A DNA stretch of 64,000 nucleotides from Flavobacterium frigoritolerans (GTDB taxonomy: Bacteria; Bacteroidota; Bacteroidia; Flavobacteriales; Flavobacteriaceae). The notes beneath the pieces are model-generated. The model was not told the DNA's origin. It was given only the letters and a program-made list of their open reading frames with translations, and made no database searches. The stretch lies in contig NZ_JAOZEV010000005.1 of the NCBI RefSeq assembly GCF_025847275.1, forward strand, positions 273,452-337,451, written 5' to 3'. The position numbers and the translations under genes are program-made. Below are positions 63,732 to 64,000 of this stretch, piece after piece (within the stretch, counting starts at the first letter, position 1; each line of letters begins with the position of its first letter).

Positions 63732-63986
63732 CTATGAGACTTTGGTTGGTTTCAACTGACTAGTCACTATGGTTTTCATATCTGGGTTTCTCACCAAGTT
63801 TACGTTTAGGTAAAGCATTGCAACCAATTGATCGGCTTCAAAAACATAATAGTTATTTCTAAAATCGTTGGGGTCTATTATTTTTCGGCTTACTTATATG
63901 TAAAAATGCACTGGGTTTAATTCTGCATCAGTCAGGTGTTTTTCTTCGGGAGTAAAACTGAGTTCTAAAAGTCCGTTGCTACTCAT
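63732..63986 (-). pseudogene. Reading frame interrupted by a single in-frame stop
   Basis: From an ATG at 63986 the minus strand reads MSSNGLLELSFTPEEKHLTD and on to residue 30, meets TAA at 63896-63894, and continues in the same frame with protein-like sequence (IIDPNDFRNNYYVFEADQLV and on) to a TAG at 63734-63732, 84 codons in all. The composition on both sides of the stop is that of a normal protein. The frame is also open upstream to the window edge, so the gene may be longer. No family was recognised. No other gene was seen in the 471 bases from aspS to the window end. Confidence 0.45.
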
Positions 63987-64000
63987 TTTTTTCTCAATCA

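Overview
The window is low-GC, gene-dense DNA from a member of the Bacteroidota, almost certainly a Flavobacterium-like organism. The evidence is a SusC/SusD pair, a pectate lyase with a type IX secretion sorting domain, Bacteroidota -7 boxes (TAnnTTTG) in front of many genes, no Shine-Dalgarno habit, an SDR-type threonine dehydrogenase, and a complete 14-gene nuo operon with the short NuoG. No rRNA, tRNA, CRISPR array, prophage or intact insertion sequence was seen.

Layout. 1-6.8 kb, + strand: DUF898 membrane protein (cut by the window edge), M48 protease, metallo-beta-lactamase-fold hydrolase, S8 lipoprotein protease and M1 aminopeptidase, mostly separated by strong hairpin terminators. 6.9-9.2 kb, - strand: DUF418 membrane protein and threonine dehydrogenase. 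9.4-13.4 kb, + strand: a lipoprotein overlapping mfd. 13.5-17.1 kb, - strand: an AAA ATPase, a repeat-rich gap, and a fused kinase/PLP-lyase. 17.2-26.5 kb, - strand: a glycan utilisation locus (GH42, GH63, SusD, SusC). 27.3-30.7 kb, - strand: ACT-domain protein, YraN, LD-carboxypeptidase and an XAC2610-like secreted protein. 30.8-39.5 kb, + strand: secreted nuclease/phosphatase, 3-hydroxyanthranilate dioxygenase, two CorA transporters, an ALDH7 dehydrogenase, and an LRR/GIDE/LemA membrane cluster. 39.6-44.7 kb, - strand: pectate lyase, two envelope proteins and a PPP phosphatase. 45.0-46.6 kb, + strand: dinB and a PAS protein. 46.7-63.5 kb, - strand: Bax-inhibitor protein, nuoN to nuoA, a cold-shock protein and aspS. 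A stop-interrupted reading frame lies at the right edge.

How the genes work together. SusC/SusD should import oligosaccharides trimmed by the GH63 and GH42 enzymes. The susCD unit has its own terminator and a promoter carrying a motif that recurs about 420 bp upstream. The kinase/lyase fusion resembles human hydroxylysine kinase plus phosphohydroxylysine (or phosphoethanolamine) phospholyase joined in one chain. The ALDH7 enzyme encoded 18 kb away resembles the dehydrogenase that consumes the semialdehyde such a lyase makes. The pectate lyase has a perfect LacI-type operator over its predicted transcription start. nuoA-N encodes the whole respiratory complex I from one predicted promoter.

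The most interesting leads are the kinase/lyase fusion with ALDH7, the duplicated susC operator, the GIDE-LemA membrane cluster, the XAC2610/LD-carboxypeptidase pair, and at least five families of dispersed intergenic repeats. No wholly new defence or mobile system is evident. All functions are read from protein motifs by eye, without database searches.
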